This document shows, in pieces, positions 5,543 to 14,506 of a stretch of 15,870 bases of DNA (its first letter is position 1; each line of letters starts with the position of its first letter). The notes beneath the pieces were generated by a model. That model did not search any database, was not told where the DNA came from, and saw only the letters and a program-made list of their open reading frames with translations. The stretch spans positions 1 to 15,870 of the forward strand of contig JAHHSR010000038.1 in the NCBI GenBank assembly GCA_020025075.1. The letters are read 5' to 3'. Source of the DNA: Pectinatus sp. (GTDB taxonomy: Bacteria; Bacillota; Negativicutes; Selenomonadales; Selenomonadaceae). The translations under genes and the position numbers were made by a program.

Positions 5543-7859
5543 TTTTCATGCTCCGTTTCTTCTTGCCTGCATGGCGCTTTTTGCGGCGCTTTGTTTCAGG
5601 CGGGTGATTTTTGTTCTTTTTCTTTTTGCCGTGCGCAGCTTTATGTTTGGCCTTTGCTGGCGGTGTCTTCTTTGCAGATTCTTTTTTCATCTTTTTGAAG
5701 AGATTTTCGCCGCCTTTATCGGCAAGAACAAAGTCGATAAGGCGCTCTTTGACATCAGCTCTTGCCAAGATTACCTCTATCTCATCGCCAATGCGATACC
5801 TTCTGCCGCTTGCAGCGCCAATCATGGCGTATTGTTCTTGGACAAACTCGTAGTAGTCGTCAGTGAGGCTTGAAACGTGCAAAAGGCCTTCGACGCCGTT
5901 ATCGAGTTCAATGAAAAGGCCAAAACTCGTGACAGAGCTTATGATGCCGTGGAATTTTTCACCGACGAAGGCAGACATATATTCAATTTTTTTGATGTCA
6001 ATGCTATCCCTTTCAGCGTTTATGGCCGTGCGCTCGCTCACTGAGGAGTCAAGGGCAATCTGCGGTAAGAGGTGATTTAAAGTTTCGGTGCGGTTTTCCG
6101 AAATGCGTCCCGTGCGCAGCGTCTCGTGTAAAAGGCGGTGGACGATGAGGTCTGGGTAGCGGCGAATAGGCGAGGTAAAATGCGTGTAGTAAGAAGCGGC
6201 AAGGCCAAAATGACCTAAATCCGTCTCGCAGTAGCGCGCCTGGCGCATGGAGCGCAGCGCTAGCGGCAAGATGACCTTTTCAAGCGGTGTACCCTGTATC
6301 TTCTCGATGACAGCTTGAATGGCTTTTGGTTTTACCGTGCCATCTGCCTCCTTGTTTATGTGCAGGTTAAACGAGGCAAGAAAATCGTTCAAGGCAGTAA
6401 TTTTTTCGCCGTCGGGCTGCTCATGGATGCGGTAGATGAAAGGTAATTTTTTCTTGAACATATGCTCGGCGACTGTTTCGTTGGCGACGAGCATACATTC
6501 TTCGATGATTGATTCGCCAAGTGAGCCGCAGCGCTTGATGATTTCTATGGGATGTCCCTTTTCGTCTAATTTTACCTTCAGCTCTGGCAAATTGAAGTCA
6601 ATGGCGCCGCGTTTATTGCGCCTGTTTTTTAGCGCTTGGCGCAATTTGGCAAGCAATTTGAGCATGGGGACGACATCGCTATATTCTTGGCAAGTCTTTT
6701 CGTCGTTGTCGATGAGGATTTTATTGACAATCGTATAGCTTAAACGGCGATGTACTTTTATTATGGTCTGGAAGATGTGATAATTGAGGACGGAGCCATT
6801 TGTGTCAATTTCCATTTCGATAGCCATAGAGAGGCGGTCTTCGCCGGCATTGAGGCTGCAGATGCCATTTGAAAGGCGCTGGGGGAGCATAGGGAGGACA
6901 CGGTCGGCGAGGTAGACGCTCGTGCCGCGCTTGCGCGCTTCAAGGTCTAAGACGCTGTTTTCGCGTACATAGTAGCTGACATCAGCAATAAAGACGCCGA
7001 GCTGAAAATTGCCATTCGGCAAAGTAGTAGCGTAAACGCCGTCGTCTAGGTCCTTGGCGTCTTCGCCGTCAATCGTGACGATGGGCAAATGACGTCGGTC
7101 ATCTTTTTGCCGCTTTTTATACTCGACCTCGTCAATTTGTAGGGGAACTTTGCGGGCGGCGTTTTTTACTTTAGCATTGAAGTCTTCCGGTAGGCCGTAT
7201 TGATGGAGGACGGAGAGCATGTCGACTCCGGGGTCGTCCTCGCGGCCGAGCACTTTTTCGATGATAGCCTCAAGGCGGTGTTTACCGCGGGGCCATTTTG
7301 TTACCTTACAGACGACTTTATCATTGTCTTTGGCATTGTTGAATGAGCGCTTGTGGATAAAAATAGCACTTGGCAATTTGGTGTCATCAGGTTCGACGAG
7401 GCCAAAGCCTTTTTCCTTTTTGAAGGTGCCGACGATTTTTTCATTCTTGTGCTCGATAATCTTCTCCACGTAGCCTTCACGCAGGCGGTTTCCGCCTGAC
7501 ATGGTGACCTTGCAAGCAACCTTATCGCCGTTTAGGGCATCAGAAAAATTTTCGGCCGGAATAAATATGTCGCCTTTATCGCGTTCTTCCTGTTCTAAAG
7601 GAATGACAAAGCCATAGCCCTTGGAGTTGACATTTAAGGTGCCGATGACAAAACCGCCTTTTTGCGGTAAAAAGTATAAGCCATCTTCGTCTTGCAAAAT
7701 AGCGCCGCTGCGCGTTTTTTCATCAAGAACCGTAAAGAGCTTGATGATATCATCGCCGGTAAGGTTAAAGGCTGCGGCCATTTCATCAGCACTGGCTGAT
7801 TTTGTCGGAGTGTTTTGTAAAAATTGAAAAATATTTTGTTCTATATTCAAAAAATTCAC
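5517..7859 (-). CDS. rnr: Ribonuclease R
   Basis: 780 residues from the GTG at 7859. Order of domains: N-terminal winged-helix/RNase B OB region (about 1-60), two cold-shock-like OB folds (about 65-200), RNB catalytic domain with the acidic cluster TIDGEDAKDLDDGVY (262-276) and HFTSPIRRYPDLIVHR (560-575), an S1 domain (about 633-714), and a 60-residue tail packed with K and R. RNase R is a 3'-5' hydrolytic exoribonuclease that degrades structured RNA, rRNA and messages released by trans-translation. The start is uncertain: the TTG at 7850 has AGGTGA 5 nt upstream, a better Shine-Dalgarno fit, giving 777 residues beginning NIEQNIFQFL. It lies 10 nt downstream of the esterase and overlaps smpB. 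Confidence 0.96.
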   Translation of the reverse strand: MNFLNIEQNIFQFLQNTPTKSASADEMAAAFNLTGDDIIKLFTVLDEKTRSGAILQDEDGLYFLPQKGGFVIGTLNVNSKGYGFVIPLEQEERDKGDIFIPAENFSDALNGDKVACKVTMSGGNRLREGYVEKIIEHKNEKIVGTFKKEKGFGLVEPDDTKLPSAIFIHKRSFNNAKDNDKVVCKVTKWPRGKHRLEAIIEKVLGREDDPGVDMLSVLHQYGLPEDFNAKVKNAARKVPLQIDEVEYKKRQKDDRRHLPIVTIDGEDAKDLDDGVYATTLPNGNFQLGVFIADVSYYVRENSVLDLEARKRGTSVYLADRVLPMLPQRLSNGICSLNAGEDRLSMAIEMEIDTNGSVLNYHIFQTIIKVHRRLSYTIVNKILIDNDEKTCQEYSDVVPMLKLLAKLRQALKNRRNKRGAIDFNLPELKVKLDEKGHPIEIIKRCGSLGESIIEECMLVANETVAEHMFKKKLPFIYRIHEQPDGEKITALNDFLASFNLHINKEADGTVKPKAIQAVIEKIQGTPLEKVILPLALRSMRQARYCETDLGHFGLAASYYTHFTSPIRRYPDLIVHRLLHETLRTGRISENRTETLNHLLPQIALDSSVSERTAINAERDSIDIKKIEYMSAFVGEKFHGIISSVTSFGLFIELDNGVEGLLHVSSLTDDYYEFVQEQYAMIGAASGRRYRIGDEIEVILARADVKERLIDFVLADKGGENLFKKMKKESAKKTPPAKAKHKAAHGKKKKNKNHPPETKRRKKRHAGKKKRSMKNGKQKQRH

Positions 7860-7869
7860 CTGCTTTCTG

Positions 7870-8616
7870 CTATAAATGATTATTCGGTAAAAGGAAGTCT
7901 CTCAAGGCGGCAAAGACAATGTCCTGCTCGCAGTCGAGCGTTACGATATGGCCGGACTTTTCAAGGGAGACTATTTTCTTTTCTATTGATGAGACGCGCT
8001 CGTAGACATAAGGCGCACTCGTATATTCGACCGTGCGGTCGTTTTTGCTTTGCACGATGAGCAAGGGGCAATGCACTTTATTTAGGCGTTGCTTGACATC
8101 TTCTATACAGGATAAAAGCTCGTGCACGCACAGCAAGGGCATGCGGCGATAACCGACGGGCTTTGGGGATATTAAACGGCGCTGGGGCTTTATGATAAAG
8201 ACGGAATTGGATTTTTCACGTGCCGGCAGGAGCGATAATCCGCGTGCGGCGGCGAGGTTTATGGGCACGCTTAAAATAGCGGCGCGCTTTAGCGGAAATT
8301 GACAGGCGGCACGCAAAGCGAGCAAAGACCCCATTGAAAGGCCGACTATGTCGATGCTTTGGCAAAATTTCTGCAAAAGATAATAGGCATCGCAGACGCA
8401 ATAATACCAGTCGCGCCAGCTGGTCCGTTCCATGTCTTCGGGCGAGGTGCCGTGCCCGGCAAGGCGCGGGCAAATGACGCTAAAGCCAAGTGAGTGCAAA
8501 TAGTTGCCAAGCGGCAACATTTCTGCTGGTGAACCTGTGAAGCCATGCACTAAGATGATGCCTCGCTTGTCGCCAGGAAGAAAAAAGGGCGTGGCATTTT
8601 CGAGAAAATTTTTCAA
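7870..8616 (-). CDS. Carboxylesterase / alpha-beta hydrolase (Est30/YvaK type)
   Basis: 248 residues, the size of the small carboxylesterase found beside rnr in Bacillota. The alpha/beta-hydrolase features are complete: oxyanion-hole HGFTGSP (24-30), nucleophile elbow GLSMGS with S94 (92-97), acid D193 in SKNDRTV, and H223 in KSGHIVTLD. No signal peptide, so it should act in the cytoplasm on short-chain esters or acylglycerols; the natural substrate is unknown. The start is TTG 8616 with AGGGGGAG 6 nt upstream. It follows secG across an intrinsic terminator and precedes rnr by 10 nt, the classic secG-est-rnr-smpB order. Confidence 0.9.
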   Translation of the reverse strand: MKNFLENATPFFLPGDKRGIILVHGFTGSPAEMLPLGNYLHSLGFSVICPRLAGHGTSPEDMERTSWRDWYYCVCDAYYLLQKFCQSIDIVGLSMGSLLALRAACQFPLKRAAILSVPINLAAARGLSLLPAREKSNSVFIIKPQRRLISPKPVGYRRMPLLCVHELLSCIEDVKQRLNKVHCPLLIVQSKNDRTVEYTSAPYVYERVSSIEKKIVSLEKSGHIVTLDCEQDIVFAALRDFLLPNNHL

Positions 8617-8634
8617 GATTAGCTCCCCCTAAAA

Positions 8635-8673
8635 ATAATAAAAAATGTTCTCTACCAGAGGCGATAGAGAACA
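8635..8673 (-). terminator. Intrinsic terminator between secG and the esterase
   Basis: Minus strand: TGTTCTCTA (8665-8673) pairs perfectly with TAGAGAACA (8646-8654) around a 10-nt loop, followed by TTTTTATTATTTTTA. The T-run ends a few bases before the esterase ribosome binding site. I see no separate promoter between secG and the esterase, so expression of the downstream genes would depend on partial readthrough. Confidence 0.85.
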
Positions 8674-8693
8674 ATGCTGCGTGAAACGATGTA

Positions 8694-8924
8694 TTAATAG
8701 GAAGTCATTTTGGCGATGATAACTGTGAGAATGCCGAATAATATAGCCAGCACAACTGTTGCCTTAGCCATGAGCGCGTCAAGACCACGCGCTTTTGGAC
8801 TGAATACGGTTTGCGTGTCGGCAGAAAATCCGCCCATGCCGGTCGGCGCTTCCTGCGCCAATACGGCAGCAATCAATAAAATAGCCAAAATGGCATCAAG
8901 TACCATTAAAAAATCCAATAACAA
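8694..8924 (-). CDS. secG: Preprotein translocase subunit SecG
   Basis: 76 residues with two hydrophobic segments (about 4-23 and 52-74) flanking a loop containing the family signature QEAPTGMGGFSADTQTVF (24-41). SecG is the small membrane subunit of SecYEG that eases SecA-driven protein export. The start is TTG 8924 with AAGGGGG about 9 nt upstream. First gene of the secG-esterase-rnr-smpB set, with its own promoter and a terminator directly behind it. Confidence 0.95.
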   Translation of the reverse strand: MLLDFLMVLDAILAILLIAAVLAQEAPTGMGGFSADTQTVFSPKARGLDALMAKATVVLAILFGILTVIIAKMTSY

Positions 8925-8961
8925 GCTGCAAGCCCCCTTAAAAGGTGTACAAATTATTCTT

Positions 8962-8990
8962 ATTCTAGCACATTATCATTTATTTGTCCA
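8962..8990 (-). promoter_or_regulatory. Sigma-A-type promoter of secG
   Basis: Minus strand: -35 TGGACA (8985-8990), 17-nt spacer, -10 TAGAAT (8962-8967), about 40 nt before the TTG start. Divergent from the dnaE promoter. Confidence 0.65.
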
Positions 8991-9027
8991 TTTAGCAAAA
9001 GGCATTGTTTCGGTTATTTCATATATA

Positions 9028-9036
9028 TGATAAAAT
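9028..9036 (+). promoter_or_regulatory. Extended -10 promoter of the dnaE operon
   Basis: TGATAAAAT matches TGnTATAAT at 8 of 9 positions including the spacer base, 25 nt before the ATG. A TTGTTT at 9005-9010 is too far (20 nt) for a standard -35, so the extended -10 would carry the promoter. Confidence 0.45.
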
Positions 9037-9060
9037 AGAGCTAGAAATGGAGTAAGAAAA

Positions 9061-12000
9061 ATGGATAATTCAAAGCAGGGAACATTTTCCCATTTGCATG
9101 TGCATACGCAGTATAGTCTCTTGGATGGTGCTATCCGCATTAAGAAAATGGTACAGCGAGCCAAAGAGATGGGCATGAATGCCTTGGCGATTACGGACCA
9201 CGGCAACATGTATGGCGTGATTGAATTTTATCAGGCGGCTAAAGAGGCCGGCATAAAGCCTATCATCGGTTGTGAGGTCTATCTGGCGCCGCACAGCAGG
9301 AAAGAGGCATATGAGATTGATGGCGTACGCTATTATCATCTCATTTTGCTTGCCAAGGACCAGACAGGGTATATAAATCTGGTCAAGCTTGTTTCCCTAG
9401 CCAACATTGAAGGCATGTATTATAAGCCGCGCATTGACAAGGAGCTTTTGAGAAAGTATAGTGAAGGCATAATTGCGCTTAGTGCCTGTATTGCCGGCGA
9501 AATACCACAGGCAATCCTATATAAGAGCACGGAGCGTGCCGAGCAGCTCATAAAAGAGTATATTGATATTTTCGGGCGGGAAAACTTCTTTTTGGAAATA
9601 CAGCGCCACGGCTTAGCTGAGGAGCAAAAGGCCAATGCCATTTTAATAGAGCTTGCGAAAAAATATGATGTAGGGCTCGTAGCTACTAATGACGCGCATT
9701 ATCTGGAGAAAAAAGACAGCGAGTTTCATGATGTCCTTTTATGTATCCAGATGGGCAAGAAGCTAAATGATGCGGACCGCATGAAATTTGGCAGCGATGA
9801 ATACTATCTAAAATCGCCCGCGGAGATGTCTGAGCTATTTTTTGACGTGCCGGAGGCAATAGAAAATTCCGTGAAGATTGCGCAAAGGTGCAATGTCGAA
9901 TTTGAATTTGGCAAATTGCATTTGCCGCTTTTCCCGTTGCCAGAAGGCATATCCGACCGGGAGTATTTAAAAAAGCTCTGCTTGGAACGGTTGCCCAAGC
10001 GCTATGCGGAGCCTGATGCCAAAGTCAAGGAACGGCTTTCTTATGAGCTTGATGTCATCAACAAGATGGGTTATGACAGTTACTTTTTGATTGTCTGGGA
10101 TTTTGTCAATTTTGCGCGACAGGAGAAAATTCCCGTCGGACCAGGGCGTGGCTCAGCCGCGGGCAGCATTGTTGCCTATTTGTTAGGCATTACTGATATT
10201 GACCCTTTGCGCTACGATCTGCTCTTTGAACGCTTTTTGAATCCGGAACGCGTAACAATGCCTGATATTGATATCGACTTTTGCTGTATCAGGCGCGAGG
10301 AAGTCATAGATTATGTAAAGAGGCGCTATGGCGATGACCATGTGGCTCAGATTGTTACTTTTGGTACGATGGCAGCACGTGGCGCAATTCGCGATGTCGG
10401 CCGCGTTTTGGATATGCCTTATAACGATGTTGACCGGGTTGCAAAACTTATTCCGACAGAGCTTGGCATGACGCTTGAAAAGGCACTTAAAGGTTCGCAG
10501 GAATTAAAAAATGCTTATGAGGACGACCTTGAAGTGCGCCGCCTCATCGACTTTGCACGCGATATTGAGGGCATGCCGCGTCACTGCTCGACGCATGCTG
10601 CCGGGGTCGTGATTGCGCGCCATCCGCTTACCGATTATGTTCCGGTACAGATGTCGGAAGGGACGCTTGTCACGGAATACGATAAGGATTATGTCGAAAA
10701 GCTCGGCCTCTTGAAGATGGACTTTTTAGGCTTGAGGACGCTTACGATTATTGCTGATGCATTGAAAAATATTGAAGCTAACCGTCATGTGACGATAAAG
10801 CTCGATGAGATACCGCTGGAAGACGATATGACCTCGCAGATGCTCTGCGCGGGGGATACATGCGGTGTTTTTCAGATGGAATCGGGCGGTATGACGGCGC
10901 TTGTCAAGGATTTGCAGCCTAAAGGCTTTAGCGACCTCATTCCGCTCATGGCGCTTTATCGTCCCGGTCCCTTGGGGAGCGGCATGGTTGATGATTTTAT
11001 AAGCGGGCGAAATGGCAAGAAGAAAGTGACCTATATGCACCCGCTTCTGGAGCCTATTTTAGAAGAAACATTTGGCGTTGTTCTCTACCAAGAACAGGTT
11101 ATGCAGATTGTGCAAGTGCTGGCTGGTTTTAGCCTCGGGCAGGCCGATATTTTGCGCCGCGCGATGGGGAAGAAAAAGCATGACATCCTCGTGGCGCAGC
11201 GGGAAAATTTCCTTAAAGGCACCGATGCCAAGAAAATTGATAGGGCGCTTGCTGAGAAAATTTTTGACCTTCTCGTCAACTTTGCCGATTATGGTTTTAA
11301 TAAATCGCATAGTGCAGCTTATGCGCTGGTCGCTTATCAGACGGCTTATTTGAAGGCGCATTATCCGCAAGAATATATGGCGGCACTTCTTACGAGCCTT
11401 ATGGGCAATAGCGATAAGATAAAGAGCTATATCGAGCAGTGCCGCTATGCGGGCATAAGGATTTTGCCGCCGGACATCAACCAAAGCGGTGCTTCTTTTA
11501 CGGCAGATGTGGTACAAAATGGTATTCGCTTTGGTTTGGCGGCAATAAAAAACGTCGGTGAGGAAGCGATGCGCAGCATTATTGAGACGCGTCAAAAGGG
11601 AGGAAAATTTAAGAGCTTTTCTGATTTTTGCCGCCGTGCTGATGCAAAAGTTGTCAACAAGCGCGTGCTCGAATTTTTGATAAAATCGGGGGCATTTGAT
11701 ACTTTTGGGGGGCGACGCTCTCAATATTTGGCTGTAATTGATATGGCGGTAGCACAGGCGGCGAGCTACAAGAATGATTTGGCCAGTGGCCAGATGTCGC
11801 TTTTTGGCGGCCAGCCAGCTTTTGCAGATATTGAGCTGCCTCCTCTTGAGGAAATCCCCCTGCGTGAAAAGCTTGCCCTCGAAAAGGAAATTACGGGCTT
11901 TTATATCACAGGGCATCCCCTTGATGCTTATAAGGAAAAGATAGCTTGCTTTAAGAGCATAACAGCCCTAAAAGAGGCGAATTTACCAGATGATACGCCG

Positions 12001-12471
12001 GTTCGCCTGGCAGGCATTATTTCTGATGTCAAGCGCATGACGACGCGCAAAGGCGAGCCGATGTGCATTGTTCAAATAGAGGATTTTGCTCAGTCGATGG
12101 AAGTTGTCATTTTTCCGCGCGCTTTTTATGAAGCATCGCGGCACCTCTTAAATGAGGTGCCCGTAGTCGTAAGCGGGCGTATCAATACGACGGAGCGCGG
12201 CAGCAAGGTTATTGCGCGCAAGATAATGCGCCTTGACGAGTATAAGCCAACTTACTGGATTAAGGTGAGTGCATTGAATGAATCGGCTTCCAAGATAGAA
12301 GAGCTGCGCGCTCTTTTGCAAAAGAGGCATGGCGACTATCCTGTCTGCTTTTATTTTCTTGGCCAAAATAGGAAAATACGTGCCGAGCGTGCCTATTGGA
12401 TTGATGGCAGTCCTGAAACAGTAGCGGCTATTGAAGCGCTTTTGGGGAAGGATACGATAAAGACGGCATAG
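9061..12471 (+). CDS. dnaE: DNA polymerase III subunit alpha (DnaE)
   Basis: 1136 residues. The N-terminal PHP domain starts FSHLHVHTQYSLLDGA (9-24) with TDHGNM (45-50) and GCEVY (70-74). The polymerase core has GPGRGSAAGS (360-369) and the catalytic PDIDIDF (401-407), whose acidic residues bind Mg2+. Then come the fingers/helix-hairpin-helix region and an OB fold (about 978-1055; VRLAGIISDVKRMTT). There is no 3'-5' exonuclease domain inside the gene in PolC fashion, so this is the DnaE type. It is the replicative (or, where PolC is present, lagging-strand and primer-extending) polymerase subunit. ATG 9061 has GGAG 8 nt upstream. First gene of an apparent three-gene operon; 33 nt separate it from the next gene. 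Confidence 0.98.
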   Translation: MDNSKQGTFSHLHVHTQYSLLDGAIRIKKMVQRAKEMGMNALAITDHGNMYGVIEFYQAAKEAGIKPIIGCEVYLAPHSRKEAYEIDGVRYYHLILLAKDQTGYINLVKLVSLANIEGMYYKPRIDKELLRKYSEGIIALSACIAGEIPQAILYKSTERAEQLIKEYIDIFGRENFFLEIQRHGLAEEQKANAILIELAKKYDVGLVATNDAHYLEKKDSEFHDVLLCIQMGKKLNDADRMKFGSDEYYLKSPAEMSELFFDVPEAIENSVKIAQRCNVEFEFGKLHLPLFPLPEGISDREYLKKLCLERLPKRYAEPDAKVKERLSYELDVINKMGYDSYFLIVWDFVNFARQEKIPVGPGRGSAAGSIVAYLLGITDIDPLRYDLLFERFLNPERVTMPDIDIDFCCIRREEVIDYVKRRYGDDHVAQIVTFGTMAARGAIRDVGRVLDMPYNDVDRVAKLIPTELGMTLEKALKGSQELKNAYEDDLEVRRLIDFARDIEGMPRHCSTHAAGVVIARHPLTDYVPVQMSEGTLVTEYDKDYVEKLGLLKMDFLGLRTLTIIADALKNIEANRHVTIKLDEIPLEDDMTSQMLCAGDTCGVFQMESGGMTALVKDLQPKGFSDLIPLMALYRPGPLGSGMVDDFISGRNGKKKVTYMHPLLEPILEETFGVVLYQEQVMQIVQVLAGFSLGQADILRRAMGKKKHDILVAQRENFLKGTDAKKIDRALAEKIFDLLVNFADYGFNKSHSAAYALVAYQTAYLKAHYPQEYMAALLTSLMGNSDKIKSYIEQCRYAGIRILPPDINQSGASFTADVVQNGIRFGLAAIKNVGEEAMRSIIETRQKGGKFKSFSDFCRRADAKVVNKRVLEFLIKSGAFDTFGGRRSQYLAVIDMAVAQAASYKNDLASGQMSLFGGQPAFADIELPPLEEIPLREKLALEKEITGFYITGHPLDAYKEKIACFKSITALKEANLPDDTPVRLAGIISDVKRMTTRKGEPMCIVQIEDFAQSMEVVIFPRAFYEASRHLLNEVPVVVSGRINTTERGSKVIARKIMRLDEYKPTYWIKVSALNESASKIEELRALLQKRHGDYPVCFYFLGQNRKIRAERAYWIDGSPETVAAIEALLGKDTIKTA

Positions 12472-12504
12472 AATATAGAATAAAACGAAGAAAGGATGAT
12501 TTTC

Positions 12505-14121
12505 ATGAGGTTGCAATTTTTAGGAGCATCACATACGGTTACTGGTTCGTGCTATTTGGCGGAAACAGGCAGCAAGAAATTTCTCATTGACTGTGGTATG
12601 TTTCAGGGCAATCGCCAGATGCGCGAAAAAAATTATGAGCCTTTTATGTTCACACCCTCGGAAATCGATTTTGTCCTTTTGACTCATGCCCATATCGATC
12701 ACTGCGGGCTTTTGCCGCGCCTTTGCGCACAAGGCTTTAAAGGGAAGGTCTATGCAACTAAGGCTACTTGCGATTTGGTGCAGATAATGCTTCCAGATAG
12801 TGCCCATATTCAAGAAAGCGATGCCGAGATTATGAATCGCAAGGGGCAGCGAACGGGATGTGTGCCCGTAGAACCGCTTTATACAATTGAGCAGGCGCAA
12901 GAAGCACTGCAACATTTTGTCTCCGTGCCGCATAGCGAAAAAATTGACCTGGGTGAGGGCGTAAGCGCCATTTTTGAAGATGCAGGCCACATTCTCGGCT
13001 CGGCCATCATCGAGCTTTTTGTTGAAGAGGCAGGAAAAGAGCCGATTAAGATTGTTTTTTCAGGCGATTTAGGGCAGTATGAGCAGCCGATTATCAAAGA
13101 CCCGACACCGATTAAGGATGCTGATTACCTTTTGGTAGAATCAACCTATGGCAATCGGCGCCACGAAGAGTACGATAAGGAAACGGAGCTTGCCGATATT
13201 ATCAATGATACCTGCGACCGGGGCGGCAAGCTTATTATCCCGGCTTTTGCCGTTGGCCGCACGCAAAAGATGCTTTATTATATCTATCGCCTTTGGAAAA
13301 ATAAGCGTATCGAAGGCATACCTGTTATTATTGATAGTCCTTTGGCCATTGCCGCAACGCGTGTTTTTGCTGCTAATGTGCAGGAGTATGATGAAGAAAC
13401 GCTGGCCCTTTTAGAAAAAAATGGCACTTTGCCACAGATGCCGCAGCTTAAAGTTTGCGAAACGCCACAGCAATCACGCGCTTTGAATGAGCAAGAGGGT
13501 CCGGCAATAATTCTTTCTGCTAGCGGCATGTGCGATGCCGGGCGCATATTGCATCATCTGAAGCATAATCTCTGGCGGCCTGAAGCGACGGTCCTGTTTG
13601 TCGGCTATCAGGCGGAAGGCTGTCTTGGCCGGCGCCTTTTAGATGGCATCAAGCGCGTTAAAATCATGGGCGAGGAAGTGGCAGTAAGAGCACGTATTGC
13701 TCAAATGGACGGCTTTTCGGCACACGCTGATTATGTGCAAATTTTGCAGTGGCTTGATGCGATACAGATGACGGGAGCGCGCCAGGTATTTTTAGTACAC
13801 GGCGAGCCATTGGCGATAAAGGCTCTAGGTGAACGCATTAGGGGCAAGTATGGTTATGAGACATATGCGCCTTTTTATGGCGATGTTGCTCAGCTGGAAA
13901 AAGAATCTTGTCGAATAATTGCCGCCGACCTGCCACAAGTTTCTGTGGAAAAAGAAATGGAAGAAGCACTGAGCGTTTTCGATTCCGAATATCGCCAGCT
14001 GCGCAAGAAGATGCGCAATGCCGCCCTGCGTGACCCGCGCACGATGGAAAGTATTTTGCGTCAAGGCGAAAAGGGTATGCGCTACATGAAGCGCCTTTTT
14101 AAGGATTTTGGTATCAATTAA
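12505..14121 (+). CDS. MBL-fold beta-CASP RNase-like metallohydrolase (CPSF/YSH1-like)
   Basis: 538 residues from ATG 12505, which has AAAGGA 8 nt upstream; the in-frame ATG at 12496 overlaps that site and is rejected. The metallo-beta-lactamase core shows HAHIDH (61-66), H162 in DAGHILGSA, D188 in FSGDLG and ESTYGNR (about 212-218). The beta-CASP insert has PAFAVGRTQ (246-254) and SASGMCDAGRILHHL (338-352), followed by GFSAHADY (403-410) and HGE (432-434) of the RMMBL region. Relatives (COG1236) are Zn-dependent RNA endo/exonucleases related to CPSF-73. A helical, charged tail of about 70 residues follows the catalytic part. Cytoplasmic RNA processing is the likely role; the bacterial substrate is unknown. 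It sits 33 nt behind dnaE and 33 nt before the DUF1292 gene. Confidence 0.9.
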   Translation: MRLQFLGASHTVTGSCYLAETGSKKFLIDCGMFQGNRQMREKNYEPFMFTPSEIDFVLLTHAHIDHCGLLPRLCAQGFKGKVYATKATCDLVQIMLPDSAHIQESDAEIMNRKGQRTGCVPVEPLYTIEQAQEALQHFVSVPHSEKIDLGEGVSAIFEDAGHILGSAIIELFVEEAGKEPIKIVFSGDLGQYEQPIIKDPTPIKDADYLLVESTYGNRRHEEYDKETELADIINDTCDRGGKLIIPAFAVGRTQKMLYYIYRLWKNKRIEGIPVIIDSPLAIAATRVFAANVQEYDEETLALLEKNGTLPQMPQLKVCETPQQSRALNEQEGPAIILSASGMCDAGRILHHLKHNLWRPEATVLFVGYQAEGCLGRRLLDGIKRVKIMGEEVAVRARIAQMDGFSAHADYVQILQWLDAIQMTGARQVFLVHGEPLAIKALGERIRGKYGYETYAPFYGDVAQLEKESCRIIAADLPQVSVEKEMEEALSVFDSEYRQLRKKMRNAALRDPRTMESILRQGEKGMRYMKRLFKDFGIN

Positions 14122-14154
14122 AGGCCATTTGGGCGAATAAAAAAGGAGTAATTT

Positions 14155-14451
14155 ATGGAAAAGAACGAAGAAATGCAGTTTGAGGACAATCTCGTCGAAA
14201 TGTTGGCTGAAGATGGCGAAGAACTTTATTTTTATGAAATGGGGCAGTTTGAGTGTGACGGACAAAAGTATGCTGTCCTTGTCGATTTAGGTGATGACCC
14301 GACTCCATGCTCAAAAGAGGAGCTTGAAAAAGCCGACCAGACAATTGCTAAGGTTGTCTATAATGAAGTAGAACAAATTGACGAATACGTTGCGCCGGAA
14401 GACGAGGAGTTCGACCAGATTTGCGCCTATCTTGATGAAAATGGTATCTGA
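14155..14451 (+). CDS. DUF1292 family protein (YrzB-like)
   Basis: 98 residues, strongly acidic. The pattern FEDNLVEMLAEDGEELYFYEMGQFECDGQKYAVLVDL, followed by a later VYNEVEQIDEYVAPEDEEFDQIC, fits DUF1292, a small Bacillota family of unknown function often seen near yrrK (ruvX) and yrzL. Here it instead ends the dnaE operon, with AAGGAG a few bases before the ATG and a strong terminator 20 nt after the stop. Neither a catalytic motif nor a membrane segment is visible. Confidence 0.85.
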   Translation: MEKNEEMQFEDNLVEMLAEDGEELYFYEMGQFECDGQKYAVLVDLGDDPTPCSKEELEKADQTIAKVVYNEVEQIDEYVAPEDEEFDQICAYLDENGI

Positions 14452-14470
14452 TGCCTTATTTTGAAGGAAT

Positions 14471-14502
14471 AAAATGCCCTTGGCAATTGCCAAGGGCATT
14501 TT
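14471..14502. terminator. Bidirectional intrinsic terminator shared by the dnaE operon and tmcAL
   Basis: A perfect 32-bp palindrome: arms AAAATGCCCTTGGCAA and TTGCCAAGGGCATTTT meet without a spacer, so the loop forms from the central bases. A-tract on one side and T-tract on the other serve both strands. It lies between convergent genes, 19 nt after the DUF1292 stop and 4 nt before the tmcAL stop. Confidence 0.9.
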
Positions 14503-14506
14503 TATG

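Noticed and set aside
11059..11916. 285-codon minus-strand ORF inside dnaE
   Set aside because: It is fully antisense to conserved polymerase sequence, has no promoter or ribosome binding site, and its residue make-up is that of a frame shadow.
14471..14502. Palindrome as a protein-binding operator
   Set aside because: A and T tracts on the two sides and its place between convergent stops fit a two-way terminator better.
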